A stretch of 64,000 bases of DNA from UBA2970 sp965221075. Lineage in GTDB: Bacteria; Verrucomicrobiota; Verrucomicrobiia; Limisphaerales; AAA164-E04. A program made the translations under genes and the position numbers. The stretch covers positions 2,542,001-2,606,000 of the forward strand of contig OZ244865.1 in NCBI GenBank assembly GCA_965221075.1, given 5' to 3'. Below the pieces are notes generated by a model, which was not told where the DNA came from, did not search any database, and saw nothing but the letters and a program-made list of their open reading frames with translations. This document shows, piece after piece, positions 53,044 to 61,886 of this stretch; positions within the stretch are counted from its first letter, which is position 1; each line of letters starts with the position of its first letter.

Positions 53044-53718
53044 TTGAGTCGGCCCGGATTCTCCCGCAACCGCCGCTTCCGCGCTCCTCGCATCCGGATC
53101 AACGAGAGGATCCGGGCCAGGGAGATCCGTGTGGTGGACTCCTCGGGAAAGCAGATGGGGGTCTTCAGCCGCCACGAGGCCCTCAAGCTGGCCAAGGAGA
53201 AGCAGGTGGATCTGGTGGAGGTCGCCGAGAACGCCACACCCCCCGTCTGCCGCCTGGTCAACTTCGGCAAGTACCAGTACGAGCAGTCCAAGAAGAAGAA
53301 GGAGAACAAGAAGAACCAGCACTCCAACCGCACCAAGGAGGTGCAGCTGAGCGTCAAGATCGATCCCCACGACCTAAAGACCAAGCAGAACCACGCCATC
53401 GACTTCCTCTGCGAGGACATGAAGGTCAAGGTGACCCTGCGCTTCCGGGGCCGGGAGAACGCCCACAAGGAGGTGGGCGTCGAGGTGGTGGACCAGTTCG
53501 TCGAAGTGCTCTCCCCCTGGGGCCACCCCGACGCCCCGACCCGTAAGATCGGCCGGGGCCTGATCGTGATGATCAACCCCCTGCCCCGGGTGCAGCGTGC
53601 CCCCCATCCAGGCCACATCTCCCCTCCCCCTCCCGACGAGACCTCGCCCGAGGACTCTCCCGAGGAAGAGGAGGAGGAGCTGCCCGCCGCCGCCCAGGTG
53701 CCCGGCCAGGAGGGCTAG
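53044..53718 (+). CDS. infC: Translation initiation factor IF-3 with long acidic tail
   Basis: A 224-residue IF-3, which prevents premature subunit joining and checks start-codon pairing. The N-domain has RINERIRAREIRVVDSSGKQ and LVEVAENATPPVCRLVNFGK; the C-domain has KEVQLSVKIDPHDLKTKQNH and VKVTLRFRGRENAHKEVGVE. The start appears to be TTG with GGGGG close upstream; infC commonly uses rare starts for autoregulation. The last 45 residues (Pro/Glu-rich, SPPPPDETSPEDSPEEEEEE) extend beyond the usual end. rpmI and rplT, its usual neighbours, do not follow; an Hsp70 gene converges one base after the stop. Confidence 0.94.
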   Translation: MSRPGFSRNRRFRAPRIRINERIRAREIRVVDSSGKQMGVFSRHEALKLAKEKQVDLVEVAENATPPVCRLVNFGKYQYEQSKKKKENKKNQHSNRTKEVQLSVKIDPHDLKTKQNHAIDFLCEDMKVKVTLRFRGRENAHKEVGVEVVDQFVEVLSPWGHPDAPTRKIGRGLIVMINPLPRVQRAPHPGHISPPPPDETSPEDSPEEEEEELPAAAQVPGQEG

Positions 53719-53719
53719 G

Positions 53720-55567
53720 CTAGCCCCCGCGGCGGACCATCTCCTCGAGCACCCGCTGCATCTGGAGCTCGGCCAGCTCCCCGGTGGCCTCGTCCAGCTC
53801 TCGGGTGCGGCGCTCCAGCTCCTTCCAGTCCCCTTCGCCGCCCAGCAGCTTCTCCACCCCGGCCAGCGCCCGGTCGATCCGGCACCGGGCCCCCTCCTGC
53901 AGCTCGGGGCCGCATTCCTCCAGGGCCTGGCGGGTCGCCTCGAGGGTTTCCTTGGCCCGGAGCGTACCTTCGATCCACCGGCGCGAGGCCAGGTCGTCGA
54001 GGGCGTGCTCCACCGATTCCTCCACCATCCGCTCGACCTCCTCGTCGGCGACGTCGACCGCCGCCTCCAGGGTCACCGTCCGCTCCCGCCCCGAGCCGAG
54101 ATCCCTGGCCAGAACATGGAGCACCCCGTCGGCGTCGATCTCGAACTGTACCCCCACCCTGGGAACCCCGCTGGGCTCGGACTCGGCCTCCAGGGTGAAG
54201 CGGCCCAGGCTCCAGTTGTCCCGCGCCCTCTCCCTCTCCCCCTGCAGGAGGTGGACCAGGATCTCGCGCTGGCCGTGGACCGCGGTGGTGAACACCTCTC
54301 CGGCCTTGGCCGGGATGGTGGTGTTGCGGGGGATGATCACGTTCATCAGGCCCCCGAAGGTCTCGATGCCCAGGGAGAGGGGAGTCACGTCCAGCAGCAC
54401 CATGTCCCGGCGCCTACCCTCCAGCATCGCTCCCTGGATCGCGGCCCCCCGGGCGACGGCCTCCTCGGGATGCTGGGACAGATCCAGGACCGGGCCCCTG
54501 CCCCGCTCCCCCCGCCCCATCCTCAGGTCCCCCTCCAGGGCCTCGAAGTCGGAGCAGCCGAACCAGCTTCCCACCTTCTCCCGCACCAGGGGCATCCTCG
54601 TCTGGCCTCCCACCATCACCACCCGGTCCAGATCCCGGGCCTCCAGGCCGGCGTCGGCCAGGGCCTGCTGGCAGTGGCGCAGGGTGCGCTCGATCACCGG
54701 CGAGGCGATCGATTCCAGATCCCGCCGGGTGATCTCGGTCCTCAGCCCGAAGGCCCCGGCCAGGCCCGGCAGCTCTACTGTTCCGGCCTCGTTCGCCGAG
54801 AGCGACTCCTTGGCCCTTCGGGCCGCCTCCCTCAGCCGGGCTGCGCCCGCAGGATCCAGGCTCGGAGGCCCTCCCTGCTCCGCCACCCTCTCCAGCAGCA
54901 GGCTAGCCAGCCGCTCGTCGATGTCGTCGCCCCCCAGCCGGGTGTTCCCGTGGGTGGAGAGCACCCGGAAGACGCCCTGGTTCAGCTCCAGGACGGTCAG
55001 GTCGAAGGTGCCTCCTCCCAGATCGTAGACCGCCACCCGGGACTTCTCCCCCAGCCGGTCCAGTCCGTAGGCCAGGGCCGCGGCGGTCGGCTCGTTGACA
55101 ATGCGCTCCACCACGAGCCCCGCCAGGCGTCCCGCCTCCAGGGTGGCGCTGCGCTGCGCGTCGTTGAAGTAGGCAGGAACGGTGATCACCGCCCGCTCGA
55201 CCCTCTCACCCAGGGCCTGCCGGGCCACCTCCATCAGGTGCCTGAGGATCTGGGCCGAGACCTCCTGGGGCGAAAGGAGGCACTCCCCCGCCCTGACCCA
55301 TAGCGCGTCCTTCTCGCCCCGAGCCAGATCCCCGCTTCCGCCGTCGCTTCCCCGGTCCCCCCAGCGAAGCCCCATGGAGCGCTTGACGGAGCGGACCACG
55401 GCCCCGCAGGGCGCGCTCTCCGGCTCCCCCACCCGGATCCCGTCCTCCCCGTAGCTGACCACCGAGGGCACGATCCGCCTTCCCTGCGGATCGGCCAGCA
55501 CGATCGGGAAGCCGGAGTCCACCACTGCGATGGCCGAATGGGTGGTGCCCAGGTCGATGCCGAAGAT
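53720..55567 (-). CDS. Hsp70 family chaperone (DnaK/HscA-like)
   Basis: About 615 residues from the first conserved residue. The ATPase domain shows IFGIDLGTTHSAIAVVDSGF, AVITVPAYFNDAQRSATLEA, IVNEPTAAALAYGLDRLGEK, VAVYDLGGGTFDLTVLELNQ, VVMVGGQTRMPLVREKVGSW. The substrate domain includes LLDVTPLSLGIETFGGLMNV IIPRNTTIPAK. The tail is short, without the DnaK-type disordered C-terminus, as in HscA. No in-frame ATG, GTG or TTG with a ribosome site precedes the ATPase motif; the open frame runs upstream through a Pro-rich segment with only an ATT (55634-55636) as candidate, so the 5' end is uncertain. Confidence 0.88.
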   Translation of the reverse strand: MFGIDLGTTHSAIAVVDSGFPIVLADPQGRRIVPSVVSYGEDGIRVGEPESAPCGAVVRSVKRSMGLRWGDRGSDGGSGDLARGEKDALWVRAGECLLSPQEVSAQILRHLMEVARQALGERVERAVITVPAYFNDAQRSATLEAGRLAGLVVERIVNEPTAAALAYGLDRLGEKSRVAVYDLGGGTFDLTVLELNQGVFRVLSTHGNTRLGGDDIDERLASLLLERVAEQGGPPSLDPAGAARLREAARRAKESLSANEAGTVELPGLAGAFGLRTEITRRDLESIASPVIERTLRHCQQALADAGLEARDLDRVVMVGGQTRMPLVREKVGSWFGCSDFEALEGDLRMGRGERGRGPVLDLSQHPEEAVARGAAIQGAMLEGRRRDMVLLDVTPLSLGIETFGGLMNVIIPRNTTIPAKAGEVFTTAVHGQREILVHLLQGERERARDNWSLGRFTLEAESEPSGVPRVGVQFEIDADGVLHVLARDLGSGRERTVTLEAAVDVADEEVERMVEESVEHALDDLASRRWIEGTLRAKETLEATRQALEECGPELQEGARCRIDRALAGVEKLLGGEGDWKELERRTRELDEATGELAELQMQRVLEEMVRRGG

Positions 55568-55675
55568 CCGGCCAGCCGGAGCGGCAGAGCCCTCCCCGGG
55601 CCGGGAGGCTGGAGGGCCGGGCGGGGAGGGAGGAATCGCTTGACCGGTCCTGCCCCCCGGGAGAACCTTCGGGCC

Positions 55676-57859
55676 ATGCGTCCCCTCCTCGGCAGGCTTC
55701 TCCTCCTGCTCCCCTTCTGCTCCTTGCTGCTTCACGCGTCGCAGCGGCCCAACATCGTCTTCATCTTCTCGGACGACCATGCCGTGGGGGCGATCAGCGC
55801 CTACGGATCGGAGATCCTGCAGACCCCCCAGATCGACCGCCTGGCCAACGAAGGCAGCGTCTTCCTCAACTCCTTCTGCGCCAACTCCATCTGCGGCCCG
55901 TCCCGCGCCTGCATCCTCACCGGAAAGCACAGCCACATCAACGGATTTCGCCGCAACGGGGAGCGCTTCGACGGCTCCCAGACCACCTTCCCCAAGCTGC
56001 TTCAGGCGAGCGGCTACCAGACCGCCCTGGTGGGCAAGTGGCACCTGTCCAGCGACCCCACCGGCTTCCACCACTGGGAGATCCTCCCCGGCCAGGGCAG
56101 CTACTACAACCCGGTGTTCCTCCAGATGGACGGCACCCGCAAGGAGTACACCGGATACTGCACCGACATCGTGACCGACCAGGCCATCGAGTGGCTGGAG
56201 GAGCAGCGGGATCCCGGCCGCCCCTTCATGCTGATGTGCCAGCACAAGGCCCCCCACCGCAACTGGTCCCCGGCCCTGCGCCACCTCTCGTACTTCGACG
56301 GCAGGGACGTGCCCGAGCCCCCCACCCTGTTCGACGACTATCAGGGGCGCACGGCGCTGCTCCAGGAGAACGAGATGACCATCGACCGCCATTTCCACTG
56401 GGGTCACGACGCCAAGTTCACCGGGGAGAACCAGGCTCCCGAGCACTTCGCCGGCAGGCACAGCAACGGGGAGTACCGGCGCATGAACGACGAGCAGCGC
56501 ACCGCATGGGACGCCCAGTACGAGCCGGAAAACCAGGCCTTCCTGGCTGATCTGAAGGCCGGGAAGCTCTCCGATGCCGACGTGCTGCGCTGGAAGTACC
56601 AGCGCTACGTCAAGGACTACCTGCGCACCGTGGTGGCCGTCGACGAGAGCGTGGGCCGCATCCTCGACTACCTGGACGCCAACGGGCTCCGGGAGAACAC
56701 CATGGTGATCTACTCCTCCGACCAGGGCTTCTACCTGGGGGAGCACGGATGGTACGACAAGCGCTGGATGTTCGAGGAGTCCCTCAAGATGCCCTTCCTG
56801 ATCCGCTGGCCCGGGGTGGTCGAGGCGGGAACCCGCTCAACCGCCCTGATCCAGAACATCGACTACGCCCCCACCTTCCTGGAGGCGGCCGGAGCGCCCG
56901 TTCCCGAGGAGATGCAGGGCCGCAGCCTGCTGCCCCTGCTGGCCAACCGGTCCGAGGCGCCCTCCGACTGGCGGGACGCCGTCTACTACGCCTACTACGA
57001 GAACGCCTCGGCCCACGCGGTGCCAATCCACGACGGGGTCCGCACCCAGGACCACAAGCTGATGTACTTCCCCCGGGGCAACCAGTGGCAGCTGTTCGAT
57101 CTGGCGGCCGATCCCCTCGAGATGCGCAGCGTCCACGACCAGCCCGACTACCAGGACGTGCTGGCGGGGCTCAGGAAGCGCTACCGCGACCTCAGGTCCT
57201 TCTACCGGGTGAACAACGCCACCATCCCCATGACCCGGGCCGACGAGGACTGGTGGCGCCAGCGGGAGCGGGACATCCAGCAGCGGCTGCGCGAGGAGGG
57301 CCCCCACGATCTGGCCTTCATCGGCGACAGCATCACCCAGGGCTGGGAGGGCCGTGGACGCGACGTCTGGCACAAGCGCTACCAGGGGATGAAGGCCGTC
57401 AACCTGGGCTTCAGCGGCGATCGCACCGAACATGTCCTGTGGCGCCTCTCCCGGGGCCCCGCGGCCGCCTTCAGGCCCAAGGTGGCTGTGGTGATGATCG
57501 GCACCAACAACACCGGACACCTGATGCAGGAGCCAGGCCAGGTGGCCGAAGGCGTCGAGGCCATCGTCCAGCTGATCCGCCAGCGATCCCCCTCCACCCG
57601 TATCCTCCTTCACGGGGTCTTTCCCCGCGGCCGGAACCCCATGGACGAAGGGCGGCTCAACAACGTGGCCATCAACCAGCACCTCAGGCGCCTCCACGAC
57701 GGGGAGCACGTCCACTACATGGACATCGGCCCGGCCTTCCTTGAGCCGGACGGCACCATCTCGGCCTCGGTCATGCCCGACTACCTGCACCTGAGCCAGG
57801 CAGGCTACCGCCGATGGGCAGACGCCATCGAAGGCAAGCTCGTCGAGCTCGGGCTGTAG
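55676..57859 (+). CDS. Exported sulfatase fused to SGNH/GDSL hydrolase
   Basis: A 727-residue two-domain secreted protein. The signal peptide is MRPLLGRLLLLLPFCSLLLH. The sulfatase domain (residues 24-500) has PNIVFIFSDDHAVGAISAYG, formylglycine Cys73 in SICGPSRACILTGKHSH, LVGKWHLSSD and VIYSSDQGFYLGEHGWYDKR. The C-terminal SGNH hydrolase (about 540-727) has catalytic Ser in LAFIGDSITQGW, the oxyanion motif VVMIGTNNTGH and the DYLHLSQAGYRRW aspartate-histidine pair. The combination could remove sulfate and acetyl groups from one glycan. Divergent from the Hsp70 gene. Confidence 0.93.
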   Translation: MRPLLGRLLLLLPFCSLLLHASQRPNIVFIFSDDHAVGAISAYGSEILQTPQIDRLANEGSVFLNSFCANSICGPSRACILTGKHSHINGFRRNGERFDGSQTTFPKLLQASGYQTALVGKWHLSSDPTGFHHWEILPGQGSYYNPVFLQMDGTRKEYTGYCTDIVTDQAIEWLEEQRDPGRPFMLMCQHKAPHRNWSPALRHLSYFDGRDVPEPPTLFDDYQGRTALLQENEMTIDRHFHWGHDAKFTGENQAPEHFAGRHSNGEYRRMNDEQRTAWDAQYEPENQAFLADLKAGKLSDADVLRWKYQRYVKDYLRTVVAVDESVGRILDYLDANGLRENTMVIYSSDQGFYLGEHGWYDKRWMFEESLKMPFLIRWPGVVEAGTRSTALIQNIDYAPTFLEAAGAPVPEEMQGRSLLPLLANRSEAPSDWRDAVYYAYYENASAHAVPIHDGVRTQDHKLMYFPRGNQWQLFDLAADPLEMRSVHDQPDYQDVLAGLRKRYRDLRSFYRVNNATIPMTRADEDWWRQRERDIQQRLREEGPHDLAFIGDSITQGWEGRGRDVWHKRYQGMKAVNLGFSGDRTEHVLWRLSRGPAAAFRPKVAVVMIGTNNTGHLMQEPGQVAEGVEAIVQLIRQRSPSTRILLHGVFPRGRNPMDEGRLNNVAINQHLRRLHDGEHVHYMDIGPAFLEPDGTISASVMPDYLHLSQAGYRRWADAIEGKLVELGL

Positions 57860-57956
57860 AGCCCCACCAGGATCCTGCTTCTAGAGCAGCCGAGATCAGC
57901 AGCAAGCGAGACCTGAATGTCTCTCTATAGCTTGTAGATCTCCTTGTCGTACTTCT

Positions 57957-58011
57957 AGGGAGCTTTCCGTGTGCTCTTGGGAGGAACTACGGGTTCGAGT
58001 CCCTGCTCCCT
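57957..58011 (+). other. tRNA-like remnant
   Basis: AGGGAGC (57957-57963) pairs perfectly with GCTCCCT (58005-58011), like an acceptor stem, and GGGTTCGAGTCCC just before the 3' half looks like a T-arm. The span is only 55 nt, with no recognisable anticodon arm and two mismatches in the outer T-stem, so this is at best a truncated tRNA. It lies 80 bp outside the AT-rich Sir2-HerA island. Confidence 0.3.
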
Positions 58012-58090
58012 GACCGCCTGACATGCCCCGTCGTCTTCGTATGCCCTGTCCATGACCTGGAATCTGGAAGGTTTCCGGGAATCGAGCTGC

Positions 58091-58168
58091 GGAACCTGTC
58101 AATGACATTGAAAAACATGATCCTTCAATTGATTGAGCATTAACACGCATCGACAGGTCTGTCACTGG
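58091..58168. repeat. Dispersed repeat copy 3 (partial)
   Basis: GGAACCTGTCAATGACATTG followed by TTGAGCATT and ACGCATCGACAGG matches the first 75 bp of copies 1 and 2. Homology stops after GTCACTGGCC. It marks the left boundary of the AT-rich Sir2-HerA island. Confidence 0.8.
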
Positions 58169-58414
58169 CCAGACCTAAGGCCACCGCGCCACTCCTTGAC
58201 TCTACTACTTGAATCATTCACACCTCTTTATACATCAACCGAGGGCGTGGACTCACAGATTCTCAACTGCCACAATCCGTCACGGTAAAGAAACGTTCAA
58301 ATGATCACCAACAACATAACAGTCCTCCATGACTCATAGAGCTCTTGGGTATCTGACACCGATCTGTTTGACCGAATTAACAATCGACCGGGCGATTCCC
58401 ATATTTGACGTGCA
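58169..58414. other. AT-rich spacer left of herA
   Basis: AT-rich sequence between repeat copy 3 and the HerA stop. No gene recognised. Confidence 0.5.
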
Positions 58415-60454
58415 TCAAATATCAGTTCTGTTCATAGATGCCGAGTTTGTGTCAGGTGGCTTAACGCCCCAAGCATTTGTAACTTCAAGCAATGGAAACG
58501 GGTCCGTTTCATTGCTCCATTCGAGGAATGGGGCAGCTGTCTGGCTATATGGACCAGGTTCAGGACAGTCAAATTGCACGCGAGACGGTACGTTAAAGGT
58601 GCTACCGAAAACGATTGCTTCTCCAGATTCAAGAATGGCCACCTGATCTAAAAGGCGTCGAGCTTGAACAGGGATTATGCGACGTAAGAAATCAATGTCT
58701 TCTGGGTTTTGTAATCTATGGCTAATAAAGTTTGCGCATTGACTAATAATTGTTGGGCTGATTTCACTCGGTCGTTGACTTGCAATTATCAAAGAAATAC
58801 CAAACTTTCTGCCCTCCTTAACGATTCGCTCATAAGAAAGACGAGCTAACTTATGACCACGATCTTCGTCGGGGCTCGCTGGACAGACATAATTATGCGC
58901 TTCTTCAAGAACCAAAACCCAAGGATGCTTGAATCGGCGATCCGCAGGAAGCATTTCGCGAACTTCAAGCAATATGCGACCCACTACCGAACAAGCATAA
59001 GGCAATGCTTCATTGCTTAACATCGAAAGGTCTAGGATCGACACCTTCGGGCCAGTCTTGCCACCAAAACCAAAGCGAGTAAGCCAACAAGCAAAGTCTT
59101 TGATATTAATATTATCGTCTTCATAATTCAAAAAAGCTTTCCACCGTCGATCATCTATTCGAGCTTTTAGTCGTAGTTTTAAAGTAGTCAGATGCCCTTC
59201 AATTCGGAATTTGTCTTCCATCGAACCCGCACTGTTGAGAAATGAGGGATTGGTCAACGTTTGACGAGAAATAAACAGCGGAGAATCTGCTGTTCTTATA
59301 CCCTGATCAGTTGTCACACCTTTAGCTGCAATTCTCGACTTAATCCTTGATTTAAGATTAGTGGTAGCATCCAAAATTAACGCCTGGTTATCTAATACTT
59401 CATTGCTATATGGACTTATATTTCTATGTTTTTCAAACAGAGACTTAAATTCCACAACGTCAACACCATAATTCAACAAACAGTTACAAACCGCATCGCA
59501 ATATGATCCTGAGTCCTTTCGCTTTAGATTGGGCAATTTGTTAAATAGTTGATCAATGCACCTCAAAGAATGGTGCAGGAGATTGGTGTCCATTTCTTGT
59601 ATATCAAAGTTTCCCTTAGCAATTGCCCACCAGTCTTTAAGTACTGGTTCCTGAGTCTGTTCAGCTGTGCTCAACCAAGAGCATATTTCCTCAGCGTTAA
59701 AGAACCATATCGGGATGCTGAACTCTTCGCCGTTAAGATAAACACGGTTTGGATGTCGCCTAGCGACATCGGCCATAACAGAAAATGCCTTGGAATACTC
59801 ACCGTTGATGTCGAGCACAAAGACATGGGGTTCATTTCTGCTATTCTTAATTGCACTCATTGCCTTCTGAATCAAGTTCGATACTGTAAAGGACTTGCCT
59901 GAACCTGTGTTGCCAACGATGGCTAGCGGGCGTGAAAAGAGATCATTATATGACGCCTTAACTACAACAGATGACTGGTCTATTTGCGAACCTATCCGTA
60001 AATCTAAATCGAAGTCATTATCAATATAGTTTTCTGGCTTGTTCCTCCTAGGAGCCGATTCGAAAATTGATTTAAGGGCACTGGGGGAGCCGATCTCCGC
60101 CGGTGTATCAAGTGTCGGCAGAATAGTGATAGCAGGGTTGAAAATACTCCCTTGAATTGTGCCAAGTAGCTGAACATTTGCGACACGACGCGGCTTCATC
60201 AGCTCTAAGGGCAACTTATCGTCAGCAGCAGTTTCGCTGCATTCCCGAGCTTCAAGATTCGTAATGATTCCGATTACATCCTTTCCTGCGCCAATTGAAA
60301 AGGTAAGATATGAATTGATGGCGACTGCCACCTGAACTCCTTCCGACGATGCCCGGAGCGAGGATCTGGTTTCGGAAAGCAATTCAACCTTAACCCATAT
60401 ACCATTGACGGCAACGATATGTCCAATAACGCGCTGATTATCAAATGCTATCAT
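58415..60454 (-). CDS. herA: HerA-family ATPase/translocase of Sir2-HerA defence pair
   Basis: A 679-residue FtsK/HerA-type hexameric ATPase. The N-terminal HAS barrel is seen in VIGHIVAVNGIWVKVELLSE. Walker A is GNTGSGKS (181-188) and Walker B is WVLVLEEAHNY. The later motifs FGISLIIASQRPSEISPTII and CANFISHRLQNPEDIDFLRR are characteristic of HerA. In Nezha-type systems HerA assembles with a Sir2-domain NADase and phage infection triggers NAD+ loss. Its start overlaps the upstream Sir2 stop by 4 bp. The gene is AT-rich relative to the chromosome, supporting acquisition. Confidence 0.9.
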   Translation of the reverse strand: MIAFDNQRVIGHIVAVNGIWVKVELLSETRSSLRASSEGVQVAVAINSYLTFSIGAGKDVIGIITNLEARECSETAADDKLPLELMKPRRVANVQLLGTIQGSIFNPAITILPTLDTPAEIGSPSALKSIFESAPRRNKPENYIDNDFDLDLRIGSQIDQSSVVVKASYNDLFSRPLAIVGNTGSGKSFTVSNLIQKAMSAIKNSRNEPHVFVLDINGEYSKAFSVMADVARRHPNRVYLNGEEFSIPIWFFNAEEICSWLSTAEQTQEPVLKDWWAIAKGNFDIQEMDTNLLHHSLRCIDQLFNKLPNLKRKDSGSYCDAVCNCLLNYGVDVVEFKSLFEKHRNISPYSNEVLDNQALILDATTNLKSRIKSRIAAKGVTTDQGIRTADSPLFISRQTLTNPSFLNSAGSMEDKFRIEGHLTTLKLRLKARIDDRRWKAFLNYEDDNINIKDFACWLTRFGFGGKTGPKVSILDLSMLSNEALPYACSVVGRILLEVREMLPADRRFKHPWVLVLEEAHNYVCPASPDEDRGHKLARLSYERIVKEGRKFGISLIIASQRPSEISPTIISQCANFISHRLQNPEDIDFLRRIIPVQARRLLDQVAILESGEAIVFGSTFNVPSRVQFDCPEPGPYSQTAAPFLEWSNETDPFPLLEVTNAWGVKPPDTNSASMNRTDI

Positions 60455-61845
60455 TTCGAATAGATCGAGCCAGCGTTGGCTGACAACAGGCTACCGGATG
60501 ACTCAATTTGCTTTTCGAAGCGGCGCATGCGTAAAAAATCGTTTAGCCATTGGACATCGGGCATGATGCAGTGCGAGAAATCATCAAAAGTGGCAAAACC
60601 GTTATTTGCATTTTTACGGGCATCATTTGTTGTACTCAACACAAAGGCACGCTTGCCTAGATCCTTGTATTTTCGTACTCGGTCAATTGTTGCACTATTC
60701 GGATTGGGCTCGACAACCAGCATGACTAATGATGGATTCACCAGTGAGTCTTCAAGAATTCTTGTTAAATGGTCATCACCGAACCCGTACCCCAAAACTA
60801 GAAAAAATGTTTGAGGGGCACTCAGTTGAATTTGTAGAGCACGATAAAGATGTGCAAAAGGCATTGTCAACGTCTGCACGAATTTGTTAGCTGTTGGAAG
60901 AATTCCGATAGCAGGCAACTGGTCTGCCTTCTGTAAGAGTTTCTTGGCTTTTTCCTTCGGATCATCAAGGATGCAATAGTCACTAAACGCGTTTAGGTCA
61001 GGATGTCGTGAGAATATTTTATTGTTACGTAGATACCAGTGAATGGAGCCATGCAGTTTATAGAAGCGTAGAAACTTATCGAAACGCCGCACACGACCTT
61101 CGGACACATTTCCTGGATAGTAGATATCTAGACCATAAACTGAGGGATCAAAGCGAGCGTTTGCGTGACCGGTAAATCCGTCAAAATAATGGATTCCGAT
61201 TTGGTCGCATGCTTGTTCGAAGAGTGTGTCATAATTGAGCGTAAAGAGATTAACCCGACCAAGATTGTTATCACGAGCAACCAGCTTTGCTAGAAACGTT
61301 AAGTGCGAAGCAACGCCATTGGAAGTGTCTGTTGCAATATTTACATCGGGTAGCTTCAGTGCACATTCCAAGAAGATAGCGGATTGAATCCATTTGACAA
61401 ACCATGACAGGTCTTTTTGGGTCGGAGCGTTGGTTTCCTTCCATTGAACACCGTTGAAGGGTGAGTTTGGTACTGATCCAATGAAATGGCAGTTCACTAT
61501 GTACGAAAGCCAGTCTTCGAATTTCAGTTTTGAAGGCTGGGGTATTTGTGCGAGCCGCTTGTCAATAATCGCTTTTATACCTGATGGCGCATCGGGTAAC
61601 AACCTCAAGGTCTCGAGCGTAGCACGTTCCAGATCATCCATTATCTTGCCACCAGAAGTTACAGAAGTTCCAGCGCCAGTTAGAACGACGAGATTCTCCA
61701 TTCGTAGCCATTCGGAGATGAGAGCTTGCAGTCGCTGACGACTTTCCTTAGCATTTTTGCCAAAAAGAAGATCGTTGGTTTGTCCGTCCTCTGCCAGTCC
61801 TATTAACTGGTATTCTCTTTGAGGGTCGTTGACGATGCCTGACAT
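60451..61845 (-). CDS. SIR2-domain NADase of Sir2-HerA defence pair
   Basis: A 464-residue protein with a SIR2 Rossmann domain: ENLVVLTGAGTSVTSGGKIM (NAD-binding, residues 51-70), the NFTLNYDTLFE-like motif LFTLNYDTLFEQACDQIGIH with catalytic Asn204, and YKLHGSIHW with His265. The C-terminus has FFLVLGYGFGDDHLTRILED, typical of SIR2_2 defence proteins. Paired with HerA it would degrade NAD+ on phage infection (abortive defence). A long N-terminal segment (1-50) precedes the domain. First gene of the two-gene operon unless the small upstream frame is real. Confidence 0.9.
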   Translation of the reverse strand: MSGIVNDPQREYQLIGLAEDGQTNDLLFGKNAKESRQRLQALISEWLRMENLVVLTGAGTSVTSGGKIMDDLERATLETLRLLPDAPSGIKAIIDKRLAQIPQPSKLKFEDWLSYIVNCHFIGSVPNSPFNGVQWKETNAPTQKDLSWFVKWIQSAIFLECALKLPDVNIATDTSNGVASHLTFLAKLVARDNNLGRVNLFTLNYDTLFEQACDQIGIHYFDGFTGHANARFDPSVYGLDIYYPGNVSEGRVRRFDKFLRFYKLHGSIHWYLRNNKIFSRHPDLNAFSDYCILDDPKEKAKKLLQKADQLPAIGILPTANKFVQTLTMPFAHLYRALQIQLSAPQTFFLVLGYGFGDDHLTRILEDSLVNPSLVMLVVEPNPNSATIDRVRKYKDLGKRAFVLSTTNDARKNANNGFATFDDFSHCIMPDVQWLNDFLRMRRFEKQIESSGSLLSANAGSIYSK

Positions 61846-61886
61846 TGTTGGTTACATTATTATTTTCAGGAGCTTTTTCTTATTGC

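Noticed and set aside
53720..56746. A 1008-codon open frame extending the Hsp70 gene far upstream on the minus strand
   Set aside because: The extra part is antisense to the sulfatase-SGNH gene, whose protein motifs are clear; the extension is low-complexity and shadow-like.
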